Made by a program: the position numbers and the translations under genes. From positions 2,225,501-2,289,500 of the forward strand of contig VICG01000003.1 of NCBI GenBank assembly GCA_008692225.1: 64,000 nt of DNA, in the 5' to 3' direction. The notes under the pieces are model-generated. The model did not search any database and was not told the origin of the DNA. It worked only from the letters and a program-made list of their open reading frames with translations. This document shows, piece by piece, positions 50,698 to 61,510 of this stretch. How positions within the stretch are numbered: the first letter of the stretch is position 1; the number at the start of each line of letters is the position of its first letter. This DNA is from Monilinia fructicola. Taxonomy: Eukaryota; Ascomycota; Leotiomycetes; Helotiales; Sclerotiniaceae.

Positions 50698-52388
50698 CTA
50701 CCACCCGAGCTTCCTCATCCTAACGTTCATCCCCCCAACCGGTTTCGTAGTAACGACACCCCCCACGCTCACAACCTCCTCCTTATCCCACATATCCCAC
50801 TCCAATCCCCCCACCACCCCCGCCAACAAACACTTAAACTCACTAACCGCAAAGCCCCTTCCAATGCAACTCCGCTCACCATGAAAGAAAGTCATATTGG
50901 CAAAATTACTATCCGCGCCGCCGGTATTCGCACATCCATCTTCTAACCAGCGCTCCGGCGACCACTCATTAGCTTTTGATCCCCAGAGGAGTGGGGACCG
51001 ATTTATGGCGAGTGGGGAGATGAGCATGCGGGTTCCGAGGGGAATTTGGAGGGGAGGGGAATTGGGGAGCGTGATGGATGTTGGGCGGGTGGCTGTGCGG
51101 ACGGAGAGGGGAACCGTGGGGTAGAGACGAAGGGTTTCTTGTATGACGGCGTTTAAGATAGGGAGGGAGTCGATGATGGTATGGTCTGGTTGTGCAGAAT
51201 TAGGATCGCTGGGTGAAGGAATCGCAGCGTGGATTTCTTCGCGGAGTTTGGTTTGCCAGTCTGGATGGATGGCCATAAGGTAGATGGCCCAGGTTAGAGC
51301 TGAGGAAGTAGTTTCGTGGCCAGCGGCTAGGAAGGTGAGAAGCTGGTCTTCGAGATCTTCGTTGCTGAAATCGTTCGAGCGGACGAGAATACTGAGGATA
51401 TCCATTCCGTCTACCCTTTTACCTTCGTGTACTGCTTGACGTTTTTCATCGATGACTTCGCGGCAGAAAGTGCGGAGGTTCCCGGTAGTTTCGGCGATGA
51501 TTTTACTGTATTTGAAGGGGAGTTTTTGGATGAGATCCTGAGGTCCGAAGATGTTGGCTGCGAAGTAAAGACCTTTACTAATTGTAGGCTCGAGGAGTTC
51601 GTTATAGTCTCGAACAAGAGGGTCTTCTGGGTTACGAAGGGCACCGAAATCTCTTCCTACGCCTGCGACACCGATAATGTCTAGTGTAACACGAGTAGCC
51701 CATTCGCTAAATTCGATGCGAGATTCATTTCTCTTTTCTAATGTACTTGTTTCGGTAATCTCTTGGGATATACCCTCGACAAGACCAAGAGCTTTTGACC
51801 AGAATACGGGATATAACCCTCTAATATGTTTGACTTGAAATGCAGGTAACAAATGCTTGCGTTGAAATTTGTGAAGAGAACCTTCAGACATAATAGGTCC
51901 TTCACCCAAGATCAAAGTGAGAAATTTGCGAACACCATATGGCTTTTCATAGTCATATGAATTATCCGCCAGGATACTCTTCAAGACTTGAGGAGATGTC
52001 GGAACAAGTCTTTCGATATTTGCAAAAAGATCGAATGCGGAGTAAACCATCATTGGGTATACCTTTGACGAACTTTTTGAATTTCCTGTCCAGGTGGTTT
52101 AGAGAATTGTGCAGAAGCATTGCCCCAAAGAAAGTTATACGACTATAGAGATGTTAATGATGGCCATATTTTAGATTATGGGAAACCTACCACAGGACCC
52201 GGTAGATTACGAAGAGGACTAAAGAAGAAAGGATATATGAACATGCGCCAAAAAGAGAACAATGAAATATCAATAAAAAGAAAACGAACCGCTGATCTCG
52301 AAACTCGATCAACGGTCAGATACTGTGGAAAAGTATAAACCAAGACTGCAGCAGAAACTGTACAAGCTAGCCATTCTGTTTTACCCAT
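50698..52388 (-). CDS. Cytochrome P450 monooxygenase
   Basis: An ER-anchored haem monooxygenase. Exon 1 (52191-52388) encodes MGKTEWLACTVSAAVLVYTF, two hydrophobic stretches and the proline hinge LPGPV. After the intron 52143-52190, exon 2 (50698-52142) carries the I-helix AGHETTS, ExxR in ETLRLYP, PERW and the haem-binding FFHGERSCIGRG. Two extra bases near the N-terminus, in T5 at 52074-52078 and A5 at 52024-52028, must be removed to read IPNDGLLRIRSFANIERLV. Corrected length is about 546 aa. The overall pattern resembles the CYP3/CYP4-clan-like fungal families; the substrate is unknown. No biosynthetic cluster neighbours are seen, so a role in detoxification or fatty-acid/alkane oxidation is as likely as secondary metabolism. 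Confidence 0.92.
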
Positions 52389-53391
52389 TATTGCGTCTTT
52401 CTACCAAGTTGTGTGTATGTATGTATTGTAAAATAAAAAAGTAGAAGAGGTTCAAATCAAAACCACAACAGAAAGGACGTGATATCTCCTTATACCCCAG
52501 CCCCAAATCGCTCGATCGTACAAAAATTGCACTAGCAACAATACTAAGACTTCAGAAACAATCTAAGTTGGTGAATGTTTTATCCAAACTCAACAAATGA
52601 AGCCGAGCTCAGCTGTCAAGCTTTCAACTGTCAAGCTCTCAGCTACCAAGCTTCGTATTGTCGAGCGATAGTTCTATCAATCCGATAAATCATCATACAA
52701 TTCGTCTCGGGATCACATGCTAAGATTACTTATATAGATCTTTACTCCGTACACTTTGACAGCACCAAAACTCTTTGGCTCTTGCCTGAAACACGAGTCA
52801 AGGTGACAAGGGGTACAATTCTATGTTTCTCGAGTCTTGAGTTTTTCTGCGAACCAATTATGTTTCTTGCAAGCATAAACAGGCTGTGCAATGAATACTC
52901 GGATGGAAAATGGCGGGGTAGCACGAGTGATTCATTTGAGGATAATCGTTGTATGGTGTATGGAGAAGTCTGGGTTAATATGTTAAGTTCGGTGGTTGGA
53001 TTGGATTGGATTGGGCTTGCTGTGGCTGACTAATCCATCTAAAATCATTTTCCTCTAGTGACCCCTATATAGGAGCCGATAATCACCGTCACACTGATTA
53101 TTCTACTTTCAAGACTATAATTGAAATGGGTGTTGGTAGTTATTTTGAGCGTCACCTAGTATTACCTATGCCTATATATCAAGTAAACAACAGAATATCT
53201 AGAAAAACTCGAGCACCCACATTACAGTGGCGTCGAATAAATCAAAATCAGCCCAATCGAAAATATACCAGTAAAGCCCAAGCAAACCTCGGTAAACATT
53301 TTTTTGGCATGCGCCGATGATCATCACTTCTTTCTTCTCCATTGGTCTTCCACAAGAGTAATGACTGACCTGATATCGCCTCGCCTGTCAT
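52389..53391. other. Intergenic region
   Basis: Upstream region of the P450 gene. It contains TACTCCGTA at 52743 and AAGCT/TCAGCT repeats near 52600-52660. Short plus-strand frames at 52782-53033 and 53126-53320 have no support. Confidence 0.4.
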
Positions 53392-54519
53392 TTATCCTAA
53401 AACCTTCAGACCACCCTTAGTTTTGCTTCCTGCCTTTTGGACACCGGCCCCAGTCTTATCTTTATTGCCATGTCCTCCATCATGCCTATTACTACCTTTA
53501 CCCTTATTCTTATTATTCTTTCCATGCTTGTTATCTTTTGGCGTGACGGCCTTGATCTCCGTGGTACTTCTTCTCAAAAGAACAGGATGACTACCAATAT
53601 ATTTTCCTTGCATATCTCGAGCAGCTTGAAAGAAGTCATCTCCATCACTGAAACTAACAAATCCATATCCTTTACTTTTCGTAGTACGTTTATCTCGTAT
53701 GACTCGTGCTTTCTGTAAAGATGACCAACGAGAAAACGCCTTATGTAACGATTCATCAGTGACTTCACCAGCAAGATTACCAACGAAAAGGCGGAAATGA
53801 GATGGATCCCATTCAAGAAGAGATGAATCTGTCCATTGTGAGCCACCACCTGTTCGTACAACGGTTTTTTGATTGGTCTTTGAATCTGATACAATTGCTG
53901 CAACACCTGTATCATTGTGTGCGGCATTTGTAATTGCCTGTGAAGTCATACTTGGTCCAGCTTCGGTTCTACCTAATGGCGTCGCATTGGCATTTGATGC
54001 TGTTGAGGAAATTTCTCCAGTAGGTGGGTATTTTCGAACAGCTCCAGTATAACCATTATTAGAAGTAGAAGTCGCATTCACATCCTTTCCAGCATAAGCG
54101 CTTTGCCATTGTGCTATTTGTGCTGCCATCTCTGGATCTTCATCATATCCCCCCATACCACGTCCTGCAGATGCCGTCGGCGGCGCAAATGGATTTCTAA
54201 TTTGGGGTGCGGCTCCATATGCAGCTTCTTGCTGTGGTGTGCCTGGGTAAGGATTATATGGTTGAGGCTGCTGGTAAGCAGTAGGGGGTTGTTGATAGCC
54301 TTGATAGCTTGGTTGTGCTGGTGCAGCTACGGATCTGGGAGCAAAGCCGGTAAAGCCACCATATCCTCCAACCGCAGGAGGTCTCGAGACACCATTATTG
54401 TTGCTGTTGAAGGCGGGTTTGAAGCCGGTCTGTGGAACTGCGGATGGTGGTGGTCGAGCGGGTAAGGAAGGGTGTGGTGAAGGAGTAGATTTAAGACCTG
54501 GTGGTGGTGGATAGGACAT
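53392..54519 (-). CDS. RBM42-like RNA-binding protein with one RRM
   Basis: A 375-aa single-exon nuclear RNA-binding protein. Residues 1-125 are Pro/Gln/Tyr/Gly-rich and disordered (YQGYQQPPTAYQQPQ and similar). The single RRM lies at about 240-320 with RNP2 LFVGNL and RNP1 KGYGFVSF, preceded by WDPSHFRLFVGNL and followed by MQGKYIGSHPVLLRRS, the arrangement seen in RBM42. The C-terminus is a Lys/Gly/Asn-rich tail. RBM42 orthologues have been linked to splicing and stress RNPs; that role is inferred here. No frameshift. The start MSYPPPPGL is the first ATG of a long open frame. Confidence 0.88.
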   Translation of the reverse strand: MSYPPPPGLKSTPSPHPSLPARPPPSAVPQTGFKPAFNSNNNGVSRPPAVGGYGGFTGFAPRSVAAPAQPSYQGYQQPPTAYQQPQPYNPYPGTPQQEAAYGAAPQIRNPFAPPTASAGRGMGGYDEDPEMAAQIAQWQSAYAGKDVNATSTSNNGYTGAVRKYPPTGEISSTASNANATPLGRTEAGPSMTSQAITNAAHNDTGVAAIVSDSKTNQKTVVRTGGGSQWTDSSLLEWDPSHFRLFVGNLAGEVTDESLHKAFSRWSSLQKARVIRDKRTTKSKGYGFVSFSDGDDFFQAARDMQGKYIGSHPVLLRRSTTEIKAVTPKDNKHGKNNKNKGKGSNRHDGGHGNKDKTGAGVQKAGSKTKGGLKVLG

Positions 54520-55067
54520 GATGAATTGCTGTACGTTTATATCTCTTGATGAGTGTTTAGACGTACCTTTGCGCTTTCAAAACGCACTGGTTATACCAAA
54601 ATCCTAAATATAAATCAACAGCTGGGAGGACTTTATTGTGATTAACGCAATCGGCTTAGATAAAGTGTATCGATGTGTTGTTTAGTGACGTAGAAATCGA
54701 TTGTATCCTATTGATACGCTTGTGGTGATGTATGTGATTTGATAATGCGATTGATTTGAGGTTGAAGTTGATGTAGTTGTCCTGGATGGGATGGAATTCT
54801 AGAATAATTTAATATCATGTGATTAGTTCTTAGTCATCAAGGAGCTCGACTATCATTAGTGCCTGAAATAGTAAAACAAGGCTACAACAACCGCAACAAC
54901 CGTGAAATCTTCCAAAAAAAAAAGTTATAGTTTGAATGACAGATTGAATGCTTCGGGCCGATCGGAGCCTTGGATTTCCCGTTACTAGGTTTTTAATCTT
55001 AGTGGGGTGTACGATGTCATCACTGTCAGTGTGGCCCTGTGTGGGACGTTGAAGTGGGATTTGAAAG

Positions 55068-55102
55068 TTACTGTGCAGTGTGCAGTGTACACTGTACAGT
55101 AA
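55068..55102. repeat. Imperfect inverted repeat (14-bp arms, 7-bp spacer)
   Basis: The left arm TTACTGTGCAGTGT (55068-55081) and right arm ACACTGTACAGTAA (55089-55102) are complementary except at one position. Confidence 0.7.
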
Positions 55103-56169
55103 TGATCATGAGGAAAGGGAAGCATCTACAGTAGCTGGAGGAGTCTAGAAGTCTAGAAGTCCAGAAGTCTATTAACAAGAGGACCTGAGTTGGAAGAGTT
55201 GCTTGACCGAGATAAATTTGAGTTGGTGATACAACCGAACCGGCAGAAAAATGACAGATGGAAAGATAAAGTGGGGTGTGGTGGAGGGAAGAGAGGGAAA
55301 GAAGGGGGGAACAGTACTCCGTACAGTAAGACAAAAAAAATCAAGACTGGAAAGTCCGGAAGTACTTGGTAGATAGTAGATACCTAGGTAGATGGGTAAG
55401 GAGGTACTGTAGGTAGATGAGTAAGCAGGTGGGTAGGTAGATGAGTAAACGTGGTAGGCAGATGAAGATGAAATATATCTAGGATACTAGGTAGATATAT
55501 AGTAGCTGGAGATACATAGCAGATACATAGCAGATAAATCCTGGCATTCGGTTCACAGTATGGATAGTATGTTATCCTTTATAGGTATATAATTCGTATG
55601 GAATATAAATATTTCTTCCATTATTAAACTCATTTTAGATCAATTTAGATGAATAATCATGAATAATCATAAAATTCTTCAAAACGTCACCGAAGACTAA
55701 AAGGAGCCTTTATTTGGAGTGGCCTTAGAAGAAAAGTATATTTTTTATCAATCCGAACTCGTTCCTATCCTCGATACAGCTTCACCGACGATATGAATGA
55801 GGGACGAGTTAGTAAGGAGGGGTAATTCATGTGGCCAATCAATGTCATTGATTCCATGCAAATTAACCAAAAGAGTTAAATGTTCGAATAATTAAATACC
55901 TTTGTGCCGAAACAATCCAATCATTATTTTATTCCGTTATAATATTTTCTAATATAACTTCCTCTAATTATTGAGGATTATCCCGAAAGCAGCTCATCGG
56001 CGTTAATTCTTTTGATAATCCGGAACTCGTTCTAACTAGGTACAATACCATTTTTCCATCCGTCCACGATTCTTCCAAGGCAGTAGAGAAAGAAATACAC
56101 GGAGGAGGGGCGAGTATGAGCATGAGACCGGAGATTCCAGTAAGTAATAATAAGTCAAAAGTCACTAAA

Positions 56170-56409
56170 ATAAAAGGTTGCCCCTCTCTCCCTCCAAGTG
56201 TGTTTGGAAGAAGTCCCAACCCATCTTTCATTTCATTACCTACTCAACCAAGCCAACCCAACCACTTCTAGCCTTAATTATAATCTTCCTTCACTCCCCA
56301 TTTTCTTCCGGACAACAAATCATTTCTTCCACCTCTACATCAAACAATCATTGAAAACCATCAGGATAAATTCAATCATCGTTTGATTCATCTACAAAAT
56401 CATCTCAAG
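56170..56409 (+). promoter_or_regulatory. Pyrimidine-rich core promoter/5' UTR of 6PGDH
   Basis: The 240 bp before the start codon are dominated by C/T tracts, as in strongly expressed filamentous-fungal housekeeping genes. No consensus TATA box could be fixed. Confidence 0.35.
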
Positions 56410-58228
56410 ATGTCTCAACCAACGTAAGTCATCACTGAAATTACAATCCCTACATTCCTTCTACAAAAAGAGCCATCCCCCTCTATGCCGTCGTTGCAGA
56501 AAAATACCCCGCCATTCATTCATGACTCTTCCTTTTCAATCCAACCAACAATGCAGCACATACAGCTCTCTATATACTAACTATGAAGCAGAGGAGATTT
56601 CGGACTCATCGGTCTGGCTGTTATGGGCCAAAACATTATCCTTAACGCTGCTGATCATGGTTTCAACGTTATTGCTTTCAACCGTACCACCTCAAAGGTT
56701 GATCGTTTCCTCGAGAATGAAGCTAAGGGTATGAGAACCTCCGTGATTGTTTTTGGCGGATGACGAGAGTGCAGATTCTAATTTTGGGCATGATTTATAG
56801 GAAAGTCCATCGAAGGCGCACACTCCATTGAAGAGTTCTGTGCTAAGTTGAAGAAACCCCGTCGTATTATGCTTTTGGTCATGGCTGGTAAGCCAGTCGA
56901 TGACTTCATCGAGACTATCCTCCCACACATTGAGGAAGGCGATATCATCATCGATGGTGGTAACTCACATTTCCCTGATACCAACCGTAGAACAAAGTAC
57001 TTGGCTGCTAAGGGTATCCGTTTCGTTGGTAGCGGTGTTTCCGGTGGTGAAGAGGGTGCCAGATATGGTCCATCTTTGATGCCTGGTGGAAACGAGGAGG
57101 CATGGCCATACATCAAGGATGTTTTCCAAAGCATTGCTGCCAAGTCTGATGGTGAGGCATGCTGTGAATGGGTTGGTGATGAAGGTGCTGGTCACTACGT
57201 CAAGATGGTCCACAACGGTATTGAGTATGGTGACATGCAACTCATTTGCGAAGTATGTAAATCGGATTATTCTCTCGAACACCGTTTAACTAACTTCTAT
57301 AGGCTTATGATATCATGAAGCGTGGTCTTGGTCTTCAAGACAAGGAAATCGGTGATGTCTTCGCCGAGTGGAACAAGGGTGTCCTCGATTCATTCTTGAT
57401 CGAAATTACCCGTGATATCATGTACTTCAACGACGATGATGGAACCCCACTTCTTGAGAAGATCTTGGATTCCGCTGGACAAAAGGGTACCGGAAAGTGG
57501 ACCGCTATCAACGCTCTTGATCTCGGCATGCCAGTTACCTTGATCGCCGAATCCGTCCTTTCCCGTTGTCTTTCCTCCCTCAAGGCCGAGCGTACTCGTG
57601 CCTCCAACGTTCTTTCCTACGTTGGACGATCAAACAAGTTCGAGGGTGACAAGAAGCAATTCCTTGATGATTTGGAACAAGCTTTGTATGCCTCAAAGAT
57701 TATTTCATACGCACAAGGTTTCATGCTTATGCAAGAGGTACGACCTAATCCTAGCTTATTTATATATTGGTACTAATAATGTTTTAGGCTGCTAAGGAGT
57801 TCAAGTGGAAGCTCAACAAGCCATCCATTGCTTTGATGTGGAGAGGTGGATGCATTATCAGATCCGTTTTCCTTAAGGATATCACCGCTGCTTACCGTGC
57901 TGATGATAACTTGGAGAACTTGTTGTTCAGCGACTTCTTCAACAAGGCTATCCACAAGGCCCAACCAGGATGGAGAGATGTTGTCTCCAAGGCTGCTCTT
58001 ATGGGTATCCCAACTCCAGCTTTCAGCACTGCTTTGTCTTGGTTCGATGGTTACCGTACCAAGGATCTTCCAGCCAACCTTCTCCAAGCCCAAAGAGATT
58101 ACTTTGGTGCTCACACCTTCAAGATCAAGCCAGAGCACGCCTCTGAGAAATACCCAGAAGGAAAGGACATTCACGTTAACTGGACCGGACGTGGTGGAAA
58201 CGTTTCCGCTTCTACTTACCAAGCATAA
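56410..58228 (+). CDS. GND1: 6-phosphogluconate dehydrogenase, decarboxylating
   Basis: Third enzyme of the oxidative pentose phosphate pathway: 6-phosphogluconate plus NADP+ gives ribulose 5-phosphate, CO2 and NADPH, in the cytosol. The Rossmann motif [11 protein letters not shown] is followed by AFNRTTSKV (NADP site), the family signature [12 protein letters not shown], and the catalytic block [22 protein letters not shown] then [16 protein letters not shown]. Exons: 56410-56423, 56592-56728, 56801-57252, 57303-57737, 57788-58228; introns of 168, 72, 50 and 50 bp. The first exon encodes only MSQPT and the split codon, a common layout in these fungi. Length is 492 aa, standard for the family, with no frameshift. 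Codon use is biased to C-ending codons, fitting high expression. Confidence 0.97.
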
Positions 58229-58577
58229 ATTGGACAAAAACTTTATTTATGGGATGCATCCCTACAAAACTGGCGATATGGGAAATGTATTTAGACCACG
58301 CATGCAATGAATGAAATGAAATCAAATGAAATGAAATCTCATGAATGTTTTTACATGTTTCTTTGTATGTTTGACAGTGATGATCTTTCAGGCATGATCA
58401 CAATACTCGGGTAATTTCAAAGCATTTATGAGCACCCAGGTAGGGGTAGTAGTTGATGTTGTCTAGAATATCAATCAAACTGAAAGCTCACCGACTATCA
58501 GCCAGAGCTGCATTAAGTTTTTTATAGTTACAGGTATCAAGTGACTTGGACATTTGTCTATCTCTCCATCCATCCAT

Positions 58578-59213
58578 TTATCTCCCATCAAAGACAAGGG
58601 ATTTGGCAAGGGCGAGAGCAAAAGCCAAAGCCAAAGCGAAAGCGGCGGATGGATGGCTCTTGGTGATACGTGGAGAAAGCAATTGGGAATCTGAGAGATT
58701 GGGGGGTTGGCTCTCATTTTCTTTCGATCGGGGTGTAAAATTCGTCCTCGAATCATAACACTTGTTCGCACATGGTGCTGATCTTTTGACGTTGGGTTTC
58801 CGCTCTCGATGGACTTGGTCGGTCTGTTGTTTACGTTTGTGCTGATTTCTGGGGCTCTGATATCTGGTCTTTTTTTTGGTGGGTGGGTGCTTTCTTGAGG
58901 TGTGGGTTTGGGTGTGGGTTTGGGTGTTGGATTGGGTGTTGGATTGTGGATGTTGGTTTTGGTTGTTGGTTGTCGGGTTGCTGATCTTTGAGGGGGCTTT
59001 GGAGATAGCTGGTTTTTCTTGGGGTGTGGTTGGTGCTGTGGGGGTTGGGAGGGTGGATGTGTGTTGGTTGAGGGGCTTTGATGCTATGGGTGGGTGGTGA
59101 GAGGAGAGGGTGTTGGTTTGGGAAGAAAGGGGTGATGTTTGGGGAGTTTTGTGGGGGGAGTTAGGATTTGGTGGCTTTGTGGTGGTAATGGAAAGGGGAA
59201 GGGGTGATATCAT
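58578..59213 (-). CDS. Possible low-complexity protein rich in Thr, Pro, Ser and Gln
   Basis: A 211-codon frame runs from ATG at 59213. It contains HTQTHTQTH-like and NTQSNTQ repeats, a basic middle (KKKTRYQSPRNQHKRK) and an Ala/Leu repeat near the end (ALALAFALALAK). No domain is seen. The purine/pyrimidine bias of the DNA itself could keep the frame open by chance. Minus-strand frames upstream at 59161-59496 and 59554-59757, the latter ending at a GTGAGT donor, could be 5' exons or untranslated leader. Function unknown. Confidence 0.33.
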   Translation of the reverse strand: MISPLPLSITTTKPPNPNSPHKTPQTSPLSSQTNTLSSHHPPIASKPLNQHTSTLPTPTAPTTPQEKPAISKAPSKISNPTTNNQNQHPQSNTQSNTQTHTQTHTSRKHPPTKKKTRYQSPRNQHKRKQQTDQVHRERKPNVKRSAPCANKCYDSRTNFTPRSKENESQPPNLSDSQLLSPRITKSHPSAAFALALAFALALAKSLVFDGR

Positions 59214-60118
59214 GTGATGTGTCTATTGTGATGGGTGCATGGTAGTGTTTTTTTCTTTGCTGTGGTAAGATGAGAGAAGGAACGGATAGGTGTGAAGGAT
59301 GATGGACCTTCTTAAATGCAGCTTGGGATCTGTGCCTGCAAGTGTGAGTTTTAATCTTCTTGAATTTTGAATGAGATGGAGTGGAATGGCGTTTTTCGTC
59401 GATTATAGCTGCTGCATAGTTCAAGTTTGAGGCTAAGAGTCTACAAGTTGAGAAGGAAGTAGAAGCAAGGAGATAGAGTGTAGAGGATGAAAACAAAAGG
59501 AGTGATGTGCTATGGTTTGGTATGGCGGTAGTAAGGTATGCAAGTATGAAGACTCACTGCTCTTGGACAACGGATGGGATACTTCTCATACTGTGGTCAT
59601 CAGTAGGTGTGCTGACTGTGGCATTATGGGTAGAATGACTTGAATAGTTTGGACACCAATGCAAGTCAAGTGCTCTAAGTTTCAAGATTAGGAAGGTTGT
59701 GGATGATTGAGCTTTGTATATCGTTTTAGATGCACTGGTTGTTTGCTGCCGGCTCAAGCATTCAAAGTCGTTTGCCTGAATTTGTATTCTGGATTATCGA
59801 AGATACAGCAGAGGAGGGATGAATCTAGAGGTGTGTGGAGTCACAACGTGGGGTGTTGGTTAACTAGTCTGCAGTCGCTGTGTATCAAACTTTCATCTTC
59901 AACTTCACTCCAGACAAGACACCGAGGCTGTTAAAAATATCAACGAGGCTGTCGATTGTTGCGATTAGCTACCTACCTAGGCAATGGCATAAATAACTTG
60001 GAACCTCGGAACCTTGGAAGCTCAGGCAGAAATTGTCGCTAGGGCACAGATAACTTTAACCAAGTTACCTCAACTGATAATTTCTTCTAGGAGGATTCTT
60101 CTTTGGAACCACGCAACG
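59214..60118. other. Region upstream of the zinc-knuckle gene
   Basis: It holds weak minus-strand frames (see previous entry) and, near the right end, the 5' flank of the zinc-knuckle gene. A near-palindrome TACCTACCTAGG is at 59971-59982. Nothing else is clear. Confidence 0.35.
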
Positions 60119-61510
60119 ATGAATTCAAAAGGAAACAGGCTCAGCCCAAATGGGTTTGGACCTCCTCGCCCTTCTCGACCTCCAAATCAAGTTCAACGAG
60201 GACAGCAAATTCAGGTATTCGATCCTCCAGATCAATACAAACAACAACAAAGAGCCCGTCCGCACATGCTAGATTCCTTCGAATCATGGCAGCAGGGATA
60301 TACTCGTCAACAAGGTTACCGGCAGAAGCATCAACAACCAAATCGACAGCAACAAGAATCAGAAGCACAATCAGTTTTACCACCCTGTGGAAACTGTTCA
60401 TTGTTTGGACACGATCTGAAACGATGTGTTGGTCCAGTAAATGGATTCGGTGTCATCGACGGCTGTCCAATGTGCAACACCAAGGACCACGTTCTTTTTG
60501 AATGCCCCAAGTCCTGGAGATCAGAAATAAACCAAGGAGACTTGATGATTTTTGGTCGAAACAACAAGCCCATGTTATCATGGCCAGCTGAATTGACTGC
60601 ACATTCGGCATGGACAAGTACACGGGTTGAGCTTAGACCTCGGGTCTGGACTCCATCATTTGCACTGCAATACCAATTAGAAAATCCTTTTTATTGGAGA
60701 GACTATAGGTATGCTAGCAAGTGGGGAGATGATCCAGTGATCGCAGAAGATCCAGCTTGGGACAACCCTTCTGCTCCAATCAGACTTATCGATAGATCTG
60801 AGAGGGGACTGAACATGGGTGCAAGCGGTCTCGGTCGGCCATCAGCGTTACAACATCCTCCACCATTGCGGCAGTACTATCAACCACCACCATATCCCGC
60901 AGTAGCACCAGCTGCGACACCTAATTCACATAATATGTTATTAATGGATTCGTTCAACAAACTCGCTGACAACTTATTGAGATTTGCTTCTGGTGATAAT
61001 ACTCGTGATCAACAGCAATCCGCCGTCAAGTGCACAGGCAAGAAAGATCGAACTCATAGCCCCAGGGCAGAGGTTGAGCCCCAGGCCAGGCTCAGCAAAG
61101 GCAAGGGGAAGAAGAATATGTACCGCGAGAGATCCTCCCTCTCAGCTCAAGATCCGAGTTTAAAATCGCTTATGATATTACAAGGTACGGATGCTCCAGA
61201 TTCTGTCCCCGAGCTTGCGGACCATCGGAATGTGGAAGCTAGATCTGACAAAGCGCCCAACAATCCGGCAGGCGATGTTGTACCAGATGAGGAACATGGA
61301 GACAAATTAAAAGCTAAAATTGACGATGCAGCATTGGCAAGGAAGAAGGCTAAACGTCAACGCAAGAGACTTCGATGCCAAGTTAGGAGAAGAGCTATTA
61401 ATGACGCCAAGAGGATTGCAGAAGCCGAAATCAATCAACGGTCTCTGAATGCAGTCACATCAATCAAGGCTGAACCTGATGACATCAAAGAATCTCTATC
61501 CAGGGCTTGA
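60119..61510 (+). CDS. Protein with two CCHC zinc knuckles, disordered elsewhere
   Basis: The frame opens without ATG from 60014; the first ATG is 60119 (MNSKGNRLSPNGFGPPRPSR), giving about 463 aa. Two CCHC knuckles of the form C-X2-C-X4-H-X4-C follow each other: CGNCSLFGHDLKRC and CPMCNTKDHVLFEC (about 60385-60510). Next comes an aromatic-rich stretch (PFYWRDYRYASKWGDDP). The C-terminus has a strongly basic helix (RKKAKRQRKRLRCQVRRRA). The layout suggests a single-stranded nucleic-acid-binding protein; it lacks any protease, RT or integrase part, so there is no direct sign that it is a retrotransposon gag. Single exon, no frameshift. Function unknown. Confidence 0.75.
   Translation: MNSKGNRLSPNGFGPPRPSRPPNQVQRGQQIQVFDPPDQYKQQQRARPHMLDSFESWQQGYTRQQGYRQKHQQPNRQQQESEAQSVLPPCGNCSLFGHDLKRCVGPVNGFGVIDGCPMCNTKDHVLFECPKSWRSEINQGDLMIFGRNNKPMLSWPAELTAHSAWTSTRVELRPRVWTPSFALQYQLENPFYWRDYRYASKWGDDPVIAEDPAWDNPSAPIRLIDRSERGLNMGASGLGRPSALQHPPPLRQYYQPPPYPAVAPAATPNSHNMLLMDSFNKLADNLLRFASGDNTRDQQQSAVKCTGKKDRTHSPRAEVEPQARLSKGKGKKNMYRERSSLSAQDPSLKSLMILQGTDAPDSVPELADHRNVEARSDKAPNNPAGDVVPDEEHGDKLKAKIDDAALARKKAKRQRKRLRCQVRRRAINDAKRIAEAEINQRSLNAVTSIKAEPDDIKESLSRA

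Larger units (their letters stand above)
54520..56409. other. Divergent intergenic region between RBM42-like and 6PGDH genes
   Basis: It holds both promoters. The middle (54900-55560) has TACTCCGTA at 55315, TACCTAGGTA at 55381, GTAGAT repeats at 55370-55500 and an inverted repeat listed separately. No gene is seen. Confidence 0.45.

Noticed and set aside
50698..61510. Secondary-metabolite gene cluster around the P450
   Set aside because: No polyketide synthase, NRPS, terpene synthase or pathway regulator is present; neighbours are housekeeping genes.
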